Shown one piece after another: positions 1 to 8,495 of a stretch of DNA of 35,703 bases; the stretch's first letter is position 1, and the number at the start of each line of letters is the position of its first letter. Below the pieces are notes generated by a model that worked only from the letters and a program-made list of their open reading frames with translations, was not told the DNA's origin and ran no database searches. The translations under genes were made by a program, and so were the position numbers. Source of the stretch: JBDIBA01 sp039812705 (GTDB taxonomy: Bacteria; Actinomycetota; Acidimicrobiia; Acidimicrobiales; JBBSGY01); contig JBDIBA010000020.1 in assembly GCA_039812705.1 (NCBI GenBank), forward strand, positions 1 to 35,703, written 5' to 3'.

Positions 1-7
1 GTTGTTC

Positions 8-19
8 GCCCTAAAGGGC
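8..19. terminator. Short GC-rich inverted repeat, possible end of an upstream transcript
   Basis: A perfect 5 bp inverted repeat (GCCCT, two bases, AGGGC) lies at the left edge of the window. It could be the base of a terminator for a gene outside the window, but no clear T-run follows it. An 11-mer (TCTTGCCCAGG) is then repeated in tandem at 55-76. Nothing else is evident before the first gene. Confidence 0.2.
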
Positions 20-99
20 TCCCGGTTGCCTCGTTGCCTTCTCCCGCTCGGCGCTCTTGCCCAGGTCTTGCCCAGGTCGGTTGGTTCAAGAGGTGGTAC

Positions 100-116
100 G
101 TATCATGATGCGATAC
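100..116. promoter_or_regulatory. Operator-like palindrome upstream of the first gene
   Basis: GTATC and GATAC form an inverted repeat separated by 7 bases, 20 bp upstream of the GTG start at 137. The spacing and size resemble a transcription-factor site, and a -10-like TATCAT lies within it. This is pattern recognition only; a random 5 bp inverted repeat is not rare. Confidence 0.2.
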
Positions 117-136
117 TGAACCGACCGAGGTAACAA

Positions 137-1537
137 GTGAGGCTTTGGAACAAGAAGCTCGCGGCAAGCGCACTGGCAACCATCAGCGCGACTAGCGGAA
201 CGACGATTGCCTTTGCAGAGTCCCCAACCCCGACACTTTCCGCGTCGCAGCTCGACCAAATAATCATCGTCACCGGACAAGGATTCGCCCACAGCACACA
301 GATCACCGTTGACGCAAAGGTTGACGGAGGCAGTGGCAGCGGCACGGTTCCCTCAACCGCCAACGGAACGCTGAAGTTGGGTTTCGAACTAACGCCCGGT
401 TTCGCCGGCCACGTTCAACTGACAGCCAAGACGTCAGAAAGTGCAGCGCTCGCAACGACATCGATCGTCGCAAAGTCCAACACGCCAACACCGTCAACGA
501 CTCAACCGCAGCCCGCACAAACCACAACGACAGCACCCGCGCCGACGACTGCCCCCAAAACCACTGTCGCGCCAACGGTCAAGATCACATACGGCCCTCT
601 CTTTCCCGCAAACGTAATGAGCGCAGACAACGATCTACGAAAAGACATTTCCAAAGCGCCGCTGGCCCCGAACAGTGCCGCTGTCGTTGCAACGCTCAAC
701 AGCCAGATCGCCAGCCAGTGGGATGGCACTGCCGCGTTCAACTACAACGCGTACAACGCTGCGACTTTCACAGTTGGACCAGAAACCAAGCGCATCGACT
801 TGAAGTTCGACAACTGCCAGAACAAAAGCACAGTTCCGTTGCAGCTTTACGACCCCGCATACGGCGCGCACTTCAAGAACGTTCCAATGCCTGACAATGC
901 AATGGTTTCTGAAGGCACGGACAAAGAGATCTCGATTTACGACCCGGCTACCGACGAGCTGTGGGAGTACTGGGTTGTTTCCAAGAAGTCAGATGGTTGG
1001 TACGCATGCTGGGGCGGCCGCATGGAGAATGCCTCGCGTTCAAGCCACTTTCTCAACGGGTGGCGGTGCAACCGCAACTGGCCTTCCGGCGGGATTTACG
1101 GCAGTCGGCATTCGCGAAATGCAACAGGGACAAATCAATCACGCAATCATGATCTCGGTCCTTGACGCCGAAAAGGCGACCTTCTCCTACACCCCGCCCA
1201 GCGCACAGACGGCGTTAATCCGGACAACAAGCCAAACATGCCAATCGAAGGTCAGCGTTTCCGTCTAGACCCAAGCATTAACGTTGACTCGCTCGGACTG
1301 CACCCGGTTGCAACAGCGGTTGCAACAGCCGCGCAAAAATACGGCTTCATAGTGATGGACAAAGGAAGCAACGCCGTTCACGCAGAAAACGGCAACGCCG
1401 TCGAAGCCGCAACCGGCGTGAACCCTTGGGACGCCATGTTCAACGGAACGCCTGGGTATCAAATACTCAAGGGTTTCCCGTGGGACAAGATGCAAGCAAT
1501 CCAGGTCGACTACGGCAAGCCTGCCGCCGCCAAGTAA
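137..1537 (+). CDS. Secreted protein of an uncharacterised actinobacterial family, frame broken twice
   Basis: The GTG start at 137 is preceded by a GAGGT Shine-Dalgarno at 127-131. Residues 1-28 form a signal peptide ending near AFA-ES. A Ser/Thr/Pro/Ala-rich linker (about residues 115-150) follows, then a globular domain. That domain resembles a secreted family I recall from Streptomyces and relatives, with conserved stretches such as WGGRMEN, TATGLP, PIEGQRFRLDPS and GFPWDK; its function is not known to me. The coding frame moves by one near 1040-1050 (after WGGRMENAS) and returns near 1185-1200. The third segment then runs in the original frame to the TAA at 1535-1537. Joined, the pieces give about 465 residues. 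The two compensating shifts could be sequencing or assembly indels, or a genuinely decaying gene. The stop abuts that of the convergent rsfS. Confidence 0.8.
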
Positions 1538-1942
1538 TTAGTCGTTGACAACTTTGGCTTGGTCGGCTGCCTGCCAGTCGATGCGCGGACAATCTGCCCA
1601 AAGCTTTTCGAGGTTGTAAAAGTCGCGCGTTTCTTCAAGGAACACGTGAACTACAAAGTCGCCGTAGTCCATCAAGATCCAGCTGGCGTCCTGGCGACCC
1701 TCGATTCGCTTAGGACCCGGACCACCGGCTTTCTTGACCTCTTTTTCGACCTCTTCGGCAATTGAGGCAACAAGGCGAGAGTTCGATGCACTGACGATCA
1801 CAAAGGCCTCGGTGATCGACAGCAAGTCGCCCACGTCAAGAACCAAGGGGTTGATGGCTTTCTTGGCATCGGCTGCCCTGGCTGCCACCACGGCAAAAAA
1901 CCGGCTCCGGTTCTCGTCGATAGTGGATTGGGAATTACTCAC
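1538..1942 (-). CDS. rsfS: Ribosomal silencing factor RsfS
   Basis: The 134-residue protein has the RsfS/Iojap fold, including the ITEAFVIVSASNSR region and the typical DWILMDYGD-like stretch (here ASWILMDYGDFVVHVF). The family binds ribosomal protein L14 (uL14) and blocks joining of 30S and 50S subunits when nutrients are short. The start is GTG at 1942, with an AAAGG rather far upstream, so the start is less certain than the body. It lies 50 bp downstream of nadD in the same direction, the common nadD-rsfS pairing. It converges with the secreted-protein gene, and the stop codons are directly adjacent (TAA|TTA at 1535-1540). Confidence 0.95.
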   Translation of the reverse strand: MSNSQSTIDENRSRFFAVVAARAADAKKAINPLVLDVGDLLSITEAFVIVSASNSRLVASIAEEVEKEVKKAGGPGPKRIEGRQDASWILMDYGDFVVHVFLEETRDFYNLEKLWADCPRIDWQAADQAKVVND

Positions 1943-1992
1943 GCCGATGCTTTGCCTTTCTGTCGGCTACCTGGCCGAACGAAGCGACGATG

Positions 1993-2574
1993 CTAGCCCC
2001 ACACTCGACTGACTCTTTCGAGAATGGTTTCTGGCACGAAAAATCGCACACTTCGACCAGCGGCGAGCCGCTCCCTTATCGCCGTACTTGATATATCGAC
2101 AGCCGGGGAAGGCACTTGCGTAACTTTCCAGCGTGGCGACAGATGCGGAACCGGAGTGCCAGGCCGAGCAACAACAGCCAGGTCAACCAGGCCGGCAATT
2201 TCGTCGGCGGCCTTCCAAGAATCGATCTTTGCCGCGGCATCTGAACCCAAAACCAGGGTGAAGTCGACATCTGGCATCTCGGCACGCAGCTCGCGAAGGG
2301 TGTCGATCGTGTAAGTCAGGCCGCCCCGGTCAATCTCGCGGCGGTCGGCGTGGAAATGAGGAACGTCGGCAATGGCGTCAGAGACAATCTCGAAACGCTC
2401 CTCGGCATCGCCAATCACCCGCTCGCCGGACTTTTGCCAAGGGTTGGCAGCCACGATGAAAAGGACCTTGTGCAAGCCGCAGGCCTCAAACACATACTCT
2501 GCGGCGATCAGATGCCCGTGATGAACGGGTTCAAAAGTTCCGCCAAATATTCCAATCCGCGCACGCGTTGCCAC
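1993..2574 (-). CDS. nadD: Nicotinate-nucleotide adenylyltransferase
   Basis: The 193-residue enzyme joins nicotinate mononucleotide and ATP to give deamido-NAD in NAD biosynthesis. The nucleotidyltransferase signature GGTFEPVHHGH sits at residues 11-21, with the HxxH pair at 18 and 21, and the second ATP-binding motif SSTAIR at 162-167. Length is normal for bacterial NadD. The GTG start at 2574 has an AAGGTG five to seven bases upstream. In many actinobacteria the order is obg-proB-proA-nadD-rsfS. Here proB lies about 6.8 kb away and no proA is seen between. The start codon is only 22 bp from that of the divergent MscS gene. Confidence 0.96.
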   Translation of the reverse strand: MATRARIGIFGGTFEPVHHGHLIAAEYVFEACGLHKVLFIVAANPWQKSGERVIGDAEERFEIVSDAIADVPHFHADRREIDRGGLTYTIDTLRELRAEMPDVDFTLVLGSDAAAKIDSWKAADEIAGLVDLAVVARPGTPVPHLSPRWKVTQVPSPAVDISSTAIRERLAAGRSVRFFVPETILERVSRVWG

Positions 2575-2596
2575 TCACCCACCTTACGATTGATCC

Positions 2597-3604
2597 ATGT
2601 CCCAAACGTTCCTTGCCGCAGCCGACACGGAAAAAGATTTCAAGTGCACCTCGTCGCTTTGCCGCCTTGCCGAACGCGCGACTGATTCCGAAACCGCGCT
2701 GAAGGTCGTCGACTACATCTCGGCACCGCTGCGCATCATCCTCATTCTCATCGTCGCGTGGGTCACGCTGAGGGTTGTCCGACGGATCATTCGCAAAACC
2801 GTTTCGGGCATTCAGGGCGACCAAATGCAGCGCAGCCTCGCACGCATCAGGAGCCGCACGCCTCGCGCACTGCAAGCCACCGGCGAATATCAATCCGTTC
2901 GCCAGATTCAGCGAGCAGAAACCATCGGCGCGGTCATGCGTTCACTTGCAACGGTCGCTGTTTGCCTTGTTGCCTTCTTTGCAATCCTCAAGACTTTGGA
3001 CATCAACCTTGCGCCAGTTTTTGCAGGTGCTGGAATTGCAACTGCTGCCCTCGGTTTCGGTGCACAGAACATCGTTCGAGATTTTCTCGCTGGCTTTTTC
3101 ATCGTGACTGAAGACCAATACGGAGTCGGTGACGTCATTGACGTCGGTGGCGCAGCGGGTTCAGTCGAATCCGTCAGCCTTCGAATCACCCGCTTGCGCG
3201 ATGTCGATGGCACGTTGTGGCACGTTCCGAATGGCGAGATCACGAGCGTTGCAAACAAGAGTCAACAGTGGGCGCGCGCCGTCATTGACTTTCGCCTTGA
3301 CATCGGCACCGACATTCCGAAGGCAATAACCGTCATCAAGACCGAAGCCGACCGCATGTGGCAAGACCCTGCTTTTCAGGGCATCCTCATCGAAGAACCC
3401 GAAGTTTGGGGACCTGAAGAGGTCGGCCCGTACGGCGTTTTGCTGAAACTCGCCGTCAAGACAAAGCCGCTTGAGCAGTGGTCTGTTTCGCGCAAACTAC
3501 GCAGCCAGATCAAACATGTCTTGGACTCCGAAGGCATTCACATTGCGCCGCTTCCAATTGCGCCGCAGGGCGACAAGACAAACCAGCACCCAGGAAACAA
3601 ATGA
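2597..3604 (+). CDS. Small-conductance mechanosensitive channel, MscS family
   Basis: The 335-residue protein carries hydrophobic segments at about 42-60, 112-131 and 137-170. The last is the Gly/Ala-rich pore helix (GAGIATAALGFGAQNIVRDFLAG) typical of MscS. It is followed by the beta domain (YGVGDVI, then the WHVPNGE stretch near residues 208-214) and the cytoplasmic vestibule. The family opens under membrane tension to release solutes on osmotic downshock. The ATG at 2597 has no clear Shine-Dalgarno, and only 22 bp separate it from divergent nadD, so a leaderless transcript or a somewhat later start is possible. The stop overlaps the ATG of aroF by 4 bp (ATGA), an odd pairing of a channel with a shikimate-pathway enzyme. 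Confidence 0.92.
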   Translation: MSQTFLAAADTEKDFKCTSSLCRLAERATDSETALKVVDYISAPLRIILILIVAWVTLRVVRRIIRKTVSGIQGDQMQRSLARIRSRTPRALQATGEYQSVRQIQRAETIGAVMRSLATVAVCLVAFFAILKTLDINLAPVFAGAGIATAALGFGAQNIVRDFLAGFFIVTEDQYGVGDVIDVGGAAGSVESVSLRITRLRDVDGTLWHVPNGEITSVANKSQQWARAVIDFRLDIGTDIPKAITVIKTEADRMWQDPAFQGILIEEPEVWGPEEVGPYGVLLKLAVKTKPLEQWSVSRKLRSQIKHVLDSEGIHIAPLPIAPQGDKTNQHPGNK

Positions 3605-4965
3605 CCCTTCCAGCCGAACTGAGCAAGTGGCAAGACCTCGAGGCCAAACAACAACCACAATGGCCCGACTCCAATGAGTTGGACACCGTTCGCCAACAAC
3701 TCGAAGCCGTTCCCCCACTCGTCTTTGCGGGCGAGGCTCGCGAGTTGATGCGCCAACTTGGCCGAGTCAGCGAGGGACGCGCTTTCTTGCTGCAGGCGGG
3801 CGATTGCGCCGAGTCATTTCACGACGCAAGTGCACCAACCATTCGCAACAAACTGAAAATCATCCTGCAAATGGCACTCGTCTTAACCTACGCAGGCGGT
3901 TTGCCGGTCGTGAAGGTCGGGCGAATCGCCGGGCAGTTTGCAAAGCCGCGCTCTTCGGCGACTGAAACCGTTGACGGCGTTGAATTGCCAAGCTTTCGCG
4001 GACACATCATCAACGGCGAAGAACCAAACGAAGCCGCGCGCATTCCAGATCCCAAACGAATGCTCGGTGCCTACCACCAGTCGGCAGCCACTCTTAATCT
4101 CTTGCGCGCATTTACAACCGGAGGTTTTGCGGACCTGTCAATGGTGCACAACTGGAACCTTGAGTTTGTTGCGCAAAGCCCGCAGGGACAACGTTACGAA
4201 GCCATGGCATCAGAGATTGAACGCGCACTTACTTTCATGCGTGCCGTCGGCATTGATTCCGCAAGTGAAACAGCGCTTCATTCAGTCGACTTCTACACAA
4301 GTCACGAGGCCTTACTTCTCGATTACGAAAACCCGCTCACTCGTCAAGACTCCACAACCGGAGACTGGTACGGATGTTCAGCGCACATGGTTTGGGTCGG
4401 TGAGCGCACCCGCAACGCAGACGGCGCACACATTGAGTTCTTGCGTTCGATCAAAAACCCGGTAGGCGCAAAGGTTGGACCCAACGCAACGCCGAATGAG
4501 GTGCTTGAACTGTGCGAATTACTAAACCCCGAACGCATTCCCGGTCGTCTCACACTTATTTCTCGGATGGGTTCTGAGAAAGTGACAACAAACCTTGCGC
4601 CGATCATCGAAGCAGTTCGCGACGCTGAACACAATGTTGTGTGGGCATGTGACCCAATGCACGGCAACACCAAGACCAGCACCAACGGTCAGAAAACGCG
4701 ACACTTTGACGACGTAATAGCCGAAGTCAAAGGCTTTTTCGCCGTTCACAGAGACCTTCGGACCTGGCCCGGAGGCATCCACATGGAACTGACTGGCGAC
4801 GATGTCACCGAATGCCTGGGCGGAAGCCAGGCTTTAGGTGAAGATGATCTGCCGACTCGCTACACAACAATGTGCGACCCACGTCTTAACGCGCGACAGT
4901 CCGCCGACCTCGCCTTTGAAGTTGCCGAACTATTGGCAAACCGCAAGCGCGGAGTTGGCTCTTAA
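3601..4965 (+). CDS. aroF: Class II 3-deoxy-D-arabino-heptulosonate 7-phosphate (DAHP) synthase
   Basis: The enzyme condenses phosphoenolpyruvate and erythrose 4-phosphate, the first step of aromatic amino-acid biosynthesis. The 454-residue protein is a full-length class II (AroG of Mycobacterium, plant-type) enzyme. Visible motifs are LLQAGDCAESF with metal Cys69, KVGRIAGQFAKPRSS, WVGERTR, NPVGAKVGP, CDPMHGNT with His354, GGIHMELTGDDVTECLGGSQ with Glu396, and CDPRLN with Asp426. I chose ATG 3601 because AGGAAAC lies just upstream, the start overlaps the previous stop (ATGA), and the reading frame further upstream is covered by the MscS gene. The stop shares TTAA (4962-4965) with the stop of the convergent downstream gene. 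Confidence 0.96.
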   Translation: MTLPAELSKWQDLEAKQQPQWPDSNELDTVRQQLEAVPPLVFAGEARELMRQLGRVSEGRAFLLQAGDCAESFHDASAPTIRNKLKIILQMALVLTYAGGLPVVKVGRIAGQFAKPRSSATETVDGVELPSFRGHIINGEEPNEAARIPDPKRMLGAYHQSAATLNLLRAFTTGGFADLSMVHNWNLEFVAQSPQGQRYEAMASEIERALTFMRAVGIDSASETALHSVDFYTSHEALLLDYENPLTRQDSTTGDWYGCSAHMVWVGERTRNADGAHIEFLRSIKNPVGAKVGPNATPNEVLELCELLNPERIPGRLTLISRMGSEKVTTNLAPIIEAVRDAEHNVVWACDPMHGNTKTSTNGQKTRHFDDVIAEVKGFFAVHRDLRTWPGGIHMELTGDDVTECLGGSQALGEDDLPTRYTTMCDPRLNARQSADLAFEVAELLANRKRGVGS

Positions 4966-5522
4966 AGCCCAATACCAAGACCAATAGAGCGCGAAGGCGC
5001 TTCAGGTGTCGGCACACTTGTCGGCTCTCCCCCACGGGAGCCAGCGACATCGGGGCGCTCCACGGAGCCAAGCTTCTCTTGAGCAGGCCTGCCATCACGG
5101 TCAACTGGTCGCTGGTCACACGAGCCTTGCGCAAGCTCTCTGTTGGGCTCAAGGGTGTCGGCATCCAAGACACAGCCCGTTCCCAAATCGCGAACGTTTG
5201 TCGTTCCGGTCCCTACCGCGGGGATGTTTTCCGCCTTGGCACCGAACCAACCAGCCAGCGCAGCAGCCACTCCTAGAATAGTAATAAGCGCCATTGAGCC
5301 AGGACCAATGGCGCGTTTTGAAGTATCGCTGCGCCTCGACCCCGACCGACGAAAGAGCCCACGGCCCTTGCGCCCATATCCACGTGCTTGCTCGCGCTCC
5401 TGCTCGCGCCTTTCCCGCTCCTCGTTTTCCCGTCGAGTGGTGTCAGCCTCATTGTTTACAAAACCACCATCAGGCGAGCCGGGGTTGTTTGCATCGTTTG
5501 CCGGGGCAGAGGATTCAGTCAT
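4962..5522 (-). CDS. Hypothetical single-pass membrane protein
   Basis: The 186-residue protein starts with a charged, Glu/Arg-rich and probably disordered segment (to about residue 75). It then has one transmembrane helix at about 76-95 (MALITILGVAAALAGWFGA). An extracytoplasmic part follows with two cysteines (GTGCVLDADT and QGSCDQR), which could form a disulphide, and a Pro/Ser-rich tail. I do not recognise a family. It lies 87 bp downstream of the large TrbL-like gene in the same direction and may belong to the same unit. No Shine-Dalgarno precedes the ATG at 5522. Its stop overlaps the aroF stop by 3 bp on the other strand. Confidence 0.75.
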   Translation of the reverse strand: MTESSAPANDANNPGSPDGGFVNNEADTTRRENEERERREQEREQARGYGRKGRGLFRRSGSRRSDTSKRAIGPGSMALITILGVAAALAGWFGAKAENIPAVGTGTTNVRDLGTGCVLDADTLEPNRELAQGSCDQRPVDRDGRPAQEKLGSVERPDVAGSRGGEPTSVPTPEAPSRSIGLGIGL

Positions 5523-5609
5523 TGCAAAGAAAATAACGAACTACCAGGCCTGATCGCCAACCTTGATTCAGCCTCGGCACTCGATTCACTCTTGACGGGC
5601 CCCCGGCAA

Positions 5610-8378
5610 CTACCACTTCGTGCGACGCTTGGGCGTCTTGAAAAACTTACGCGGCGGCCGCTTGGACGGACCGCTTTCATTTGAGCCCGCGGTACGAGTT
5701 GCCCCAAACGGCCGAGCGGAGTCAGACGGCCGGTTCCGTTGCACGTTCGGCTGCACGTTTGGCTGTTGCTGCGCAGTAGGCTGTTGTTGTGCCGTCCGAG
5801 GGTTCGGTTGAGTGCGATTCGACCTGCGCGCTGCTGCCGCTGCTGCAGCGGCCGCTGCTGCTGCTGCCGCTGCTGCAGCACTCGCACCAGTCTGACCGCC
5901 GCTCGAGAACCAATTCCGATTGGGCGGATTAGTCGGCGGACCATTGGGGGTCGATCCAGGACTGCCAGGAATAGTCACCCCGGGAGTAGTACCGCCGGGT
6001 CTTGGCGCGCCGCCGGGTCTTGGCGCGCCACCTGTTCCTGGAGTACCGCCCGTGCCGGGTGTTCCTGGTGTACCGCCCGCGCCAGGTGTGCCAGGTGTGC
6101 CGGGTCTTCCTGGTCTTGGCGCGCCACCAGGCCCGGGAGTACCTGGTGTGCCAGGCCCAGGTGTGCCAGGCCCTGGAGTGCCGGGAGTACCACCGAAACC
6201 GGGGCCACCTGCCGCAGGGCCACCAGGCCCGGTTGGATAGTGGGCGTAACGCTCGTGACGAGTTTGCCGTTCATCGGCCACCTGACGCCAGTCGCCCGTG
6301 CGGGTGTCAATGTTGGAAAGCTGCGAGTTGAGATCGCCGTAGTCGCCACTCGTGACACGAATATTCGCGCCGTTCATGTTCCTGGAAAGCTTGCTGGCTT
6401 CGTCCTGGAACATTCTGAACATATCCCGGTTGGTAACGCCCATCGCCGACGATGTTCCAGTAAGGAAGACCGTGTTCTGAATACCGTTGCTCTCGGCTTC
6501 GGCGGCAGCGAGCTTTAGGTGACGCGGATCAAGAGTGATGATGGGCGTGCCTTCGCGGGTATTGGCGTCGGCGAATGCGACGAACATCTTCTCGCCTGCC
6601 CCTGGACCGCCGTTCTTGATCATCTCGACGCCGTGAACTGAAGCGGTTCCGGGGTGGGCTTCATCTTCCCCGATGAAGTCCTTCTTGATGTCCACCATGC
6701 TCCAGCCGCTTTGGCCAGCCTGCGAAGCAATGTTGGCAAGCAAGACTTCGTTGAAGTCACTTGAGCGCGACATCTCCATCAGTCGTTCTCGCTCAATCGG
6801 GTCACTTATATGCGCGAGATCGGCTTCGGTTAGTTCGTATCCAGTGAAGTAATCACTACCGTTGCGACGTTCAATTCCCAAGGTCGACGCAAGATGTTCT
6901 TCTCTTGAGACGTTGCCGGCGAGGCGTGCGTCGCGTCTGTGGTTCGCAACCAGCTGGCCGATTTCCCGCGCCGAGCTAGTGATGCCCTCAACACGACCAA
7001 TAAAGATGATCGCGTTGGTGAAATCGTGAGCCGTGAGGTGGCTCGATGCCGCAGCCGCGCCCTCGCCCAAGGAGAAGTTGTCGAGGAACTTCATGATCAC
7101 GTTCGGCGAGAACGTAACCAGCCACATCATTCCCAGAAACAACATGACTTGCGCGAACACTTCGCTGCCTGACGCTTCTGCACCTGCTTGGCCCGCGTTG
7201 GCAACGGAAGCACCGTCGAGCGCAGTAGTGCCAACCGTTGTGTCAGCAACACCAATTGCGGCAAGCGTCGAAAACGCCATTGCCAAGCCGGCAATCATGA
7301 CGATCTTGGAAAATATGATGGCTGCCAAGAACTGCACCATCTTGTGGAAGTACTTCGCAGTCGAAGGCCACACGAGCATTACAAAAGCAATTGGCAAAAA
7401 CATTGTGGCGATGTAGATCGATGCCGTGCGCAACAACAGCACAACCAGAACCGACAAGCTCGACAACACAATCGCAATGCCCAAGAAGATCAACATGAAG
7501 ACGCCCTGCGGCCCGTTGTCGCTGAACAGCGATGGCTGCAGCATGTAACGCGTGATGTTTTCGACACCCTTGCCGATGTCTTCCGAAGCGGACGCCGCAA
7601 ATATCACCGAGATGTCGTCGACGATGTTCAACAGAAGCTGAATTACCGGTTGAGCAAACGTGGACCCAAGCAAGGCAACCGGAATCATCACAGCCATTGT
7701 CTTGAGGATTCGGAACAACGAGCCCTTAATAACGCCTTGGACGATCGCCAAGACGACAAGCGGCAACAACAACGGAAGCGCAATCACCTTCATCATGTTG
7801 ACTTGCGCACCGACCCAACAGCCCGCTTGACCGGTTCCACAATTTGAGTAGACGTTGGTATCGGATGCGCCGAATGCAAACCCGAACACGATTGTGCGAA
7901 CAGCAGTTGCCGCAGCGTTACCAATAATCGAAGCCACTGCATTGATGGCTTGGTTCACAATCCCCTCGGTCAGCGAGTTTCCACCTGACGCTTCGGCGAT
8001 ACTTGACGCGGGAGCAACACTTCCACCGGGCGCCGTAACGGAATCTGGATCCACGCGGTCGCGATTTGGCACAACGCTTCCGCCGACGCCTGCACTGGTT
8101 TGCGTGGTTGACGAAGGGTCACCGCCCTGAGGCACACTTCCTGCGCCGCTTGACCCGCCACCGCTGGGCGCGCCACTTACCGCCGGGGCGGCAAGTTCGA
8201 GGCTGCCACCGCCTAGTGCGGAACGACCACGCCCTGCCGCTTCGGCGAAAGATGGGACAGCTACGCCGACTATCAGCCAAAGGAAAATGGCAGCCAACAA
8301 GGCGCCGAAGGTACGGCGAACGGCAATGCGTCTCTTGAAATTGCCGGATGGACCCCCAGCTTGACGCCCGTTTCGCAC
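5610..8378 (-). CDS. Large TrbL/VirB6-like polytopic membrane protein with collagen-like and poly-Ala tail
   Basis: The protein is about 922 residues. It starts with a signal-like helix (about 25-47), followed by a Gly/Ser-rich periplasmic stretch. A cluster of hydrophobic segments lies near 147-169, 195-220, 225-250, 293-317, 319-339, 347-377 and 409-432, with the long-helix look of TrbL/VirB6 inner-membrane proteins of type IV secretion. A soluble domain of unknown type (about 445-710) comes next. Then comes a Gly-Pro-Thr repeat region with GxP triplets (about 716-802), a run of 17 alanines (about 834-850), Gln/Pro repeats and a basic C-terminus. No VirB4, VirD4 or relaxase is present nearby, so a secretion role is only inferred. 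GTG 8378 is preferred because AAGGTG lies 6 bases upstream; GTG 8387 is an alternative. The tail repeats are the part most liable to length variation. Confidence 0.85.
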   Translation of the reverse strand: MRNGRQAGGPSGNFKRRIAVRRTFGALLAAIFLWLIVGVAVPSFAEAAGRGRSALGGGSLELAAPAVSGAPSGGGSSGAGSVPQGGDPSSTTQTSAGVGGSVVPNRDRVDPDSVTAPGGSVAPASSIAEASGGNSLTEGIVNQAINAVASIIGNAAATAVRTIVFGFAFGASDTNVYSNCGTGQAGCWVGAQVNMMKVIALPLLLPLVVLAIVQGVIKGSLFRILKTMAVMIPVALLGSTFAQPVIQLLLNIVDDISVIFAASASEDIGKGVENITRYMLQPSLFSDNGPQGVFMLIFLGIAIVLSSLSVLVVLLLRTASIYIATMFLPIAFVMLVWPSTAKYFHKMVQFLAAIIFSKIVMIAGLAMAFSTLAAIGVADTTVGTTALDGASVANAGQAGAEASGSEVFAQVMLFLGMMWLVTFSPNVIMKFLDNFSLGEGAAAASSHLTAHDFTNAIIFIGRVEGITSSAREIGQLVANHRRDARLAGNVSREEHLASTLGIERRNGSDYFTGYELTEADLAHISDPIERERLMEMSRSSDFNEVLLANIASQAGQSGWSMVDIKKDFIGEDEAHPGTASVHGVEMIKNGGPGAGEKMFVAFADANTREGTPIITLDPRHLKLAAAEAESNGIQNTVFLTGTSSAMGVTNRDMFRMFQDEASKLSRNMNGANIRVTSGDYGDLNSQLSNIDTRTGDWRQVADERQTRHERYAHYPTGPGGPAAGGPGFGGTPGTPGPGTPGPGTPGTPGPGGAPRPGRPGTPGTPGAGGTPGTPGTGGTPGTGGAPRPGGAPRPGGTTPGVTIPGSPGSTPNGPPTNPPNRNWFSSGGQTGASAAAAAAAAAAAAAAAAARRSNRTQPNPRTAQQQPTAQQQPNVQPNVQRNRPSDSARPFGATRTAGSNESGPSKRPPRKFFKTPKRRTKW
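5829..5879 (-). repeat. GCN trinucleotide tract encoding poly-alanine
   Basis: A 51 bp run of GCN codons (mainly GCA and GCG/GCC read on the minus strand) encodes 17 consecutive alanines near the C-terminus of the TrbL-like protein. It contains short internal palindromes (CTGCAG, CGGCCG). Such tracts are prone to slippage, so copy number may vary between strains or be misassembled. Confidence 0.85.
5973..6233 (-). repeat. Collagen-like Gly-Pro-Thr coding repeat region
   Basis: About 260 bp encode imperfect repeats built from GTPGTPGPG, GAPRPG and GGTPGTG units. At DNA level, blocks such as CCAGGTGTGCC recur. It belongs to the C-terminal tail of the TrbL-like protein. Gly at every third position is kept over several stretches but not throughout, so a true collagen triple helix is possible but not assured. 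Confidence 0.8.
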
Positions 8379-8391
8379 GTACAACACCTTA

Positions 8392-8397
8392 ATTATG
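8392..8397 (-). promoter_or_regulatory. -10-like element upstream of the TrbL-like gene
   Basis: Read on the minus strand the sequence is CATAAT, a near-consensus -10 hexamer, ending only 4 bases before GTG 8387. If used, the transcript would begin at or next to that codon, giving a leaderless or almost leaderless mRNA. No convincing -35 element is visible. Confidence 0.35.
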
Positions 8398-8495
8398 ATA
8401 CTGAGCCTGGCGGACTACATCCCAAACGAGAACTACTAAACCCGCAGTGAGCTGCGTCCGACAGTCCCCTCATAAACCAGCCCAGGAGCTGCGGC

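Noticed and set aside
5829..6233. CRISPR-like or minisatellite array
   Set aside because: The repeats are irregular, codon-phased and inside a gene; no constant repeat-spacer layout exists. I saw no CRISPR array or cas gene anywhere in the window.
5920..6240. Plus-strand frame encoding GVPGVPG-type repeats, resembling an elastin or collagen-like protein
   Set aside because: It is the reverse reading of the Gly-Pro repeat region of the minus-strand TrbL-like gene; a repeat with GGT/ACC-like codons stays open on both strands. It has no Shine-Dalgarno or signal sequence.
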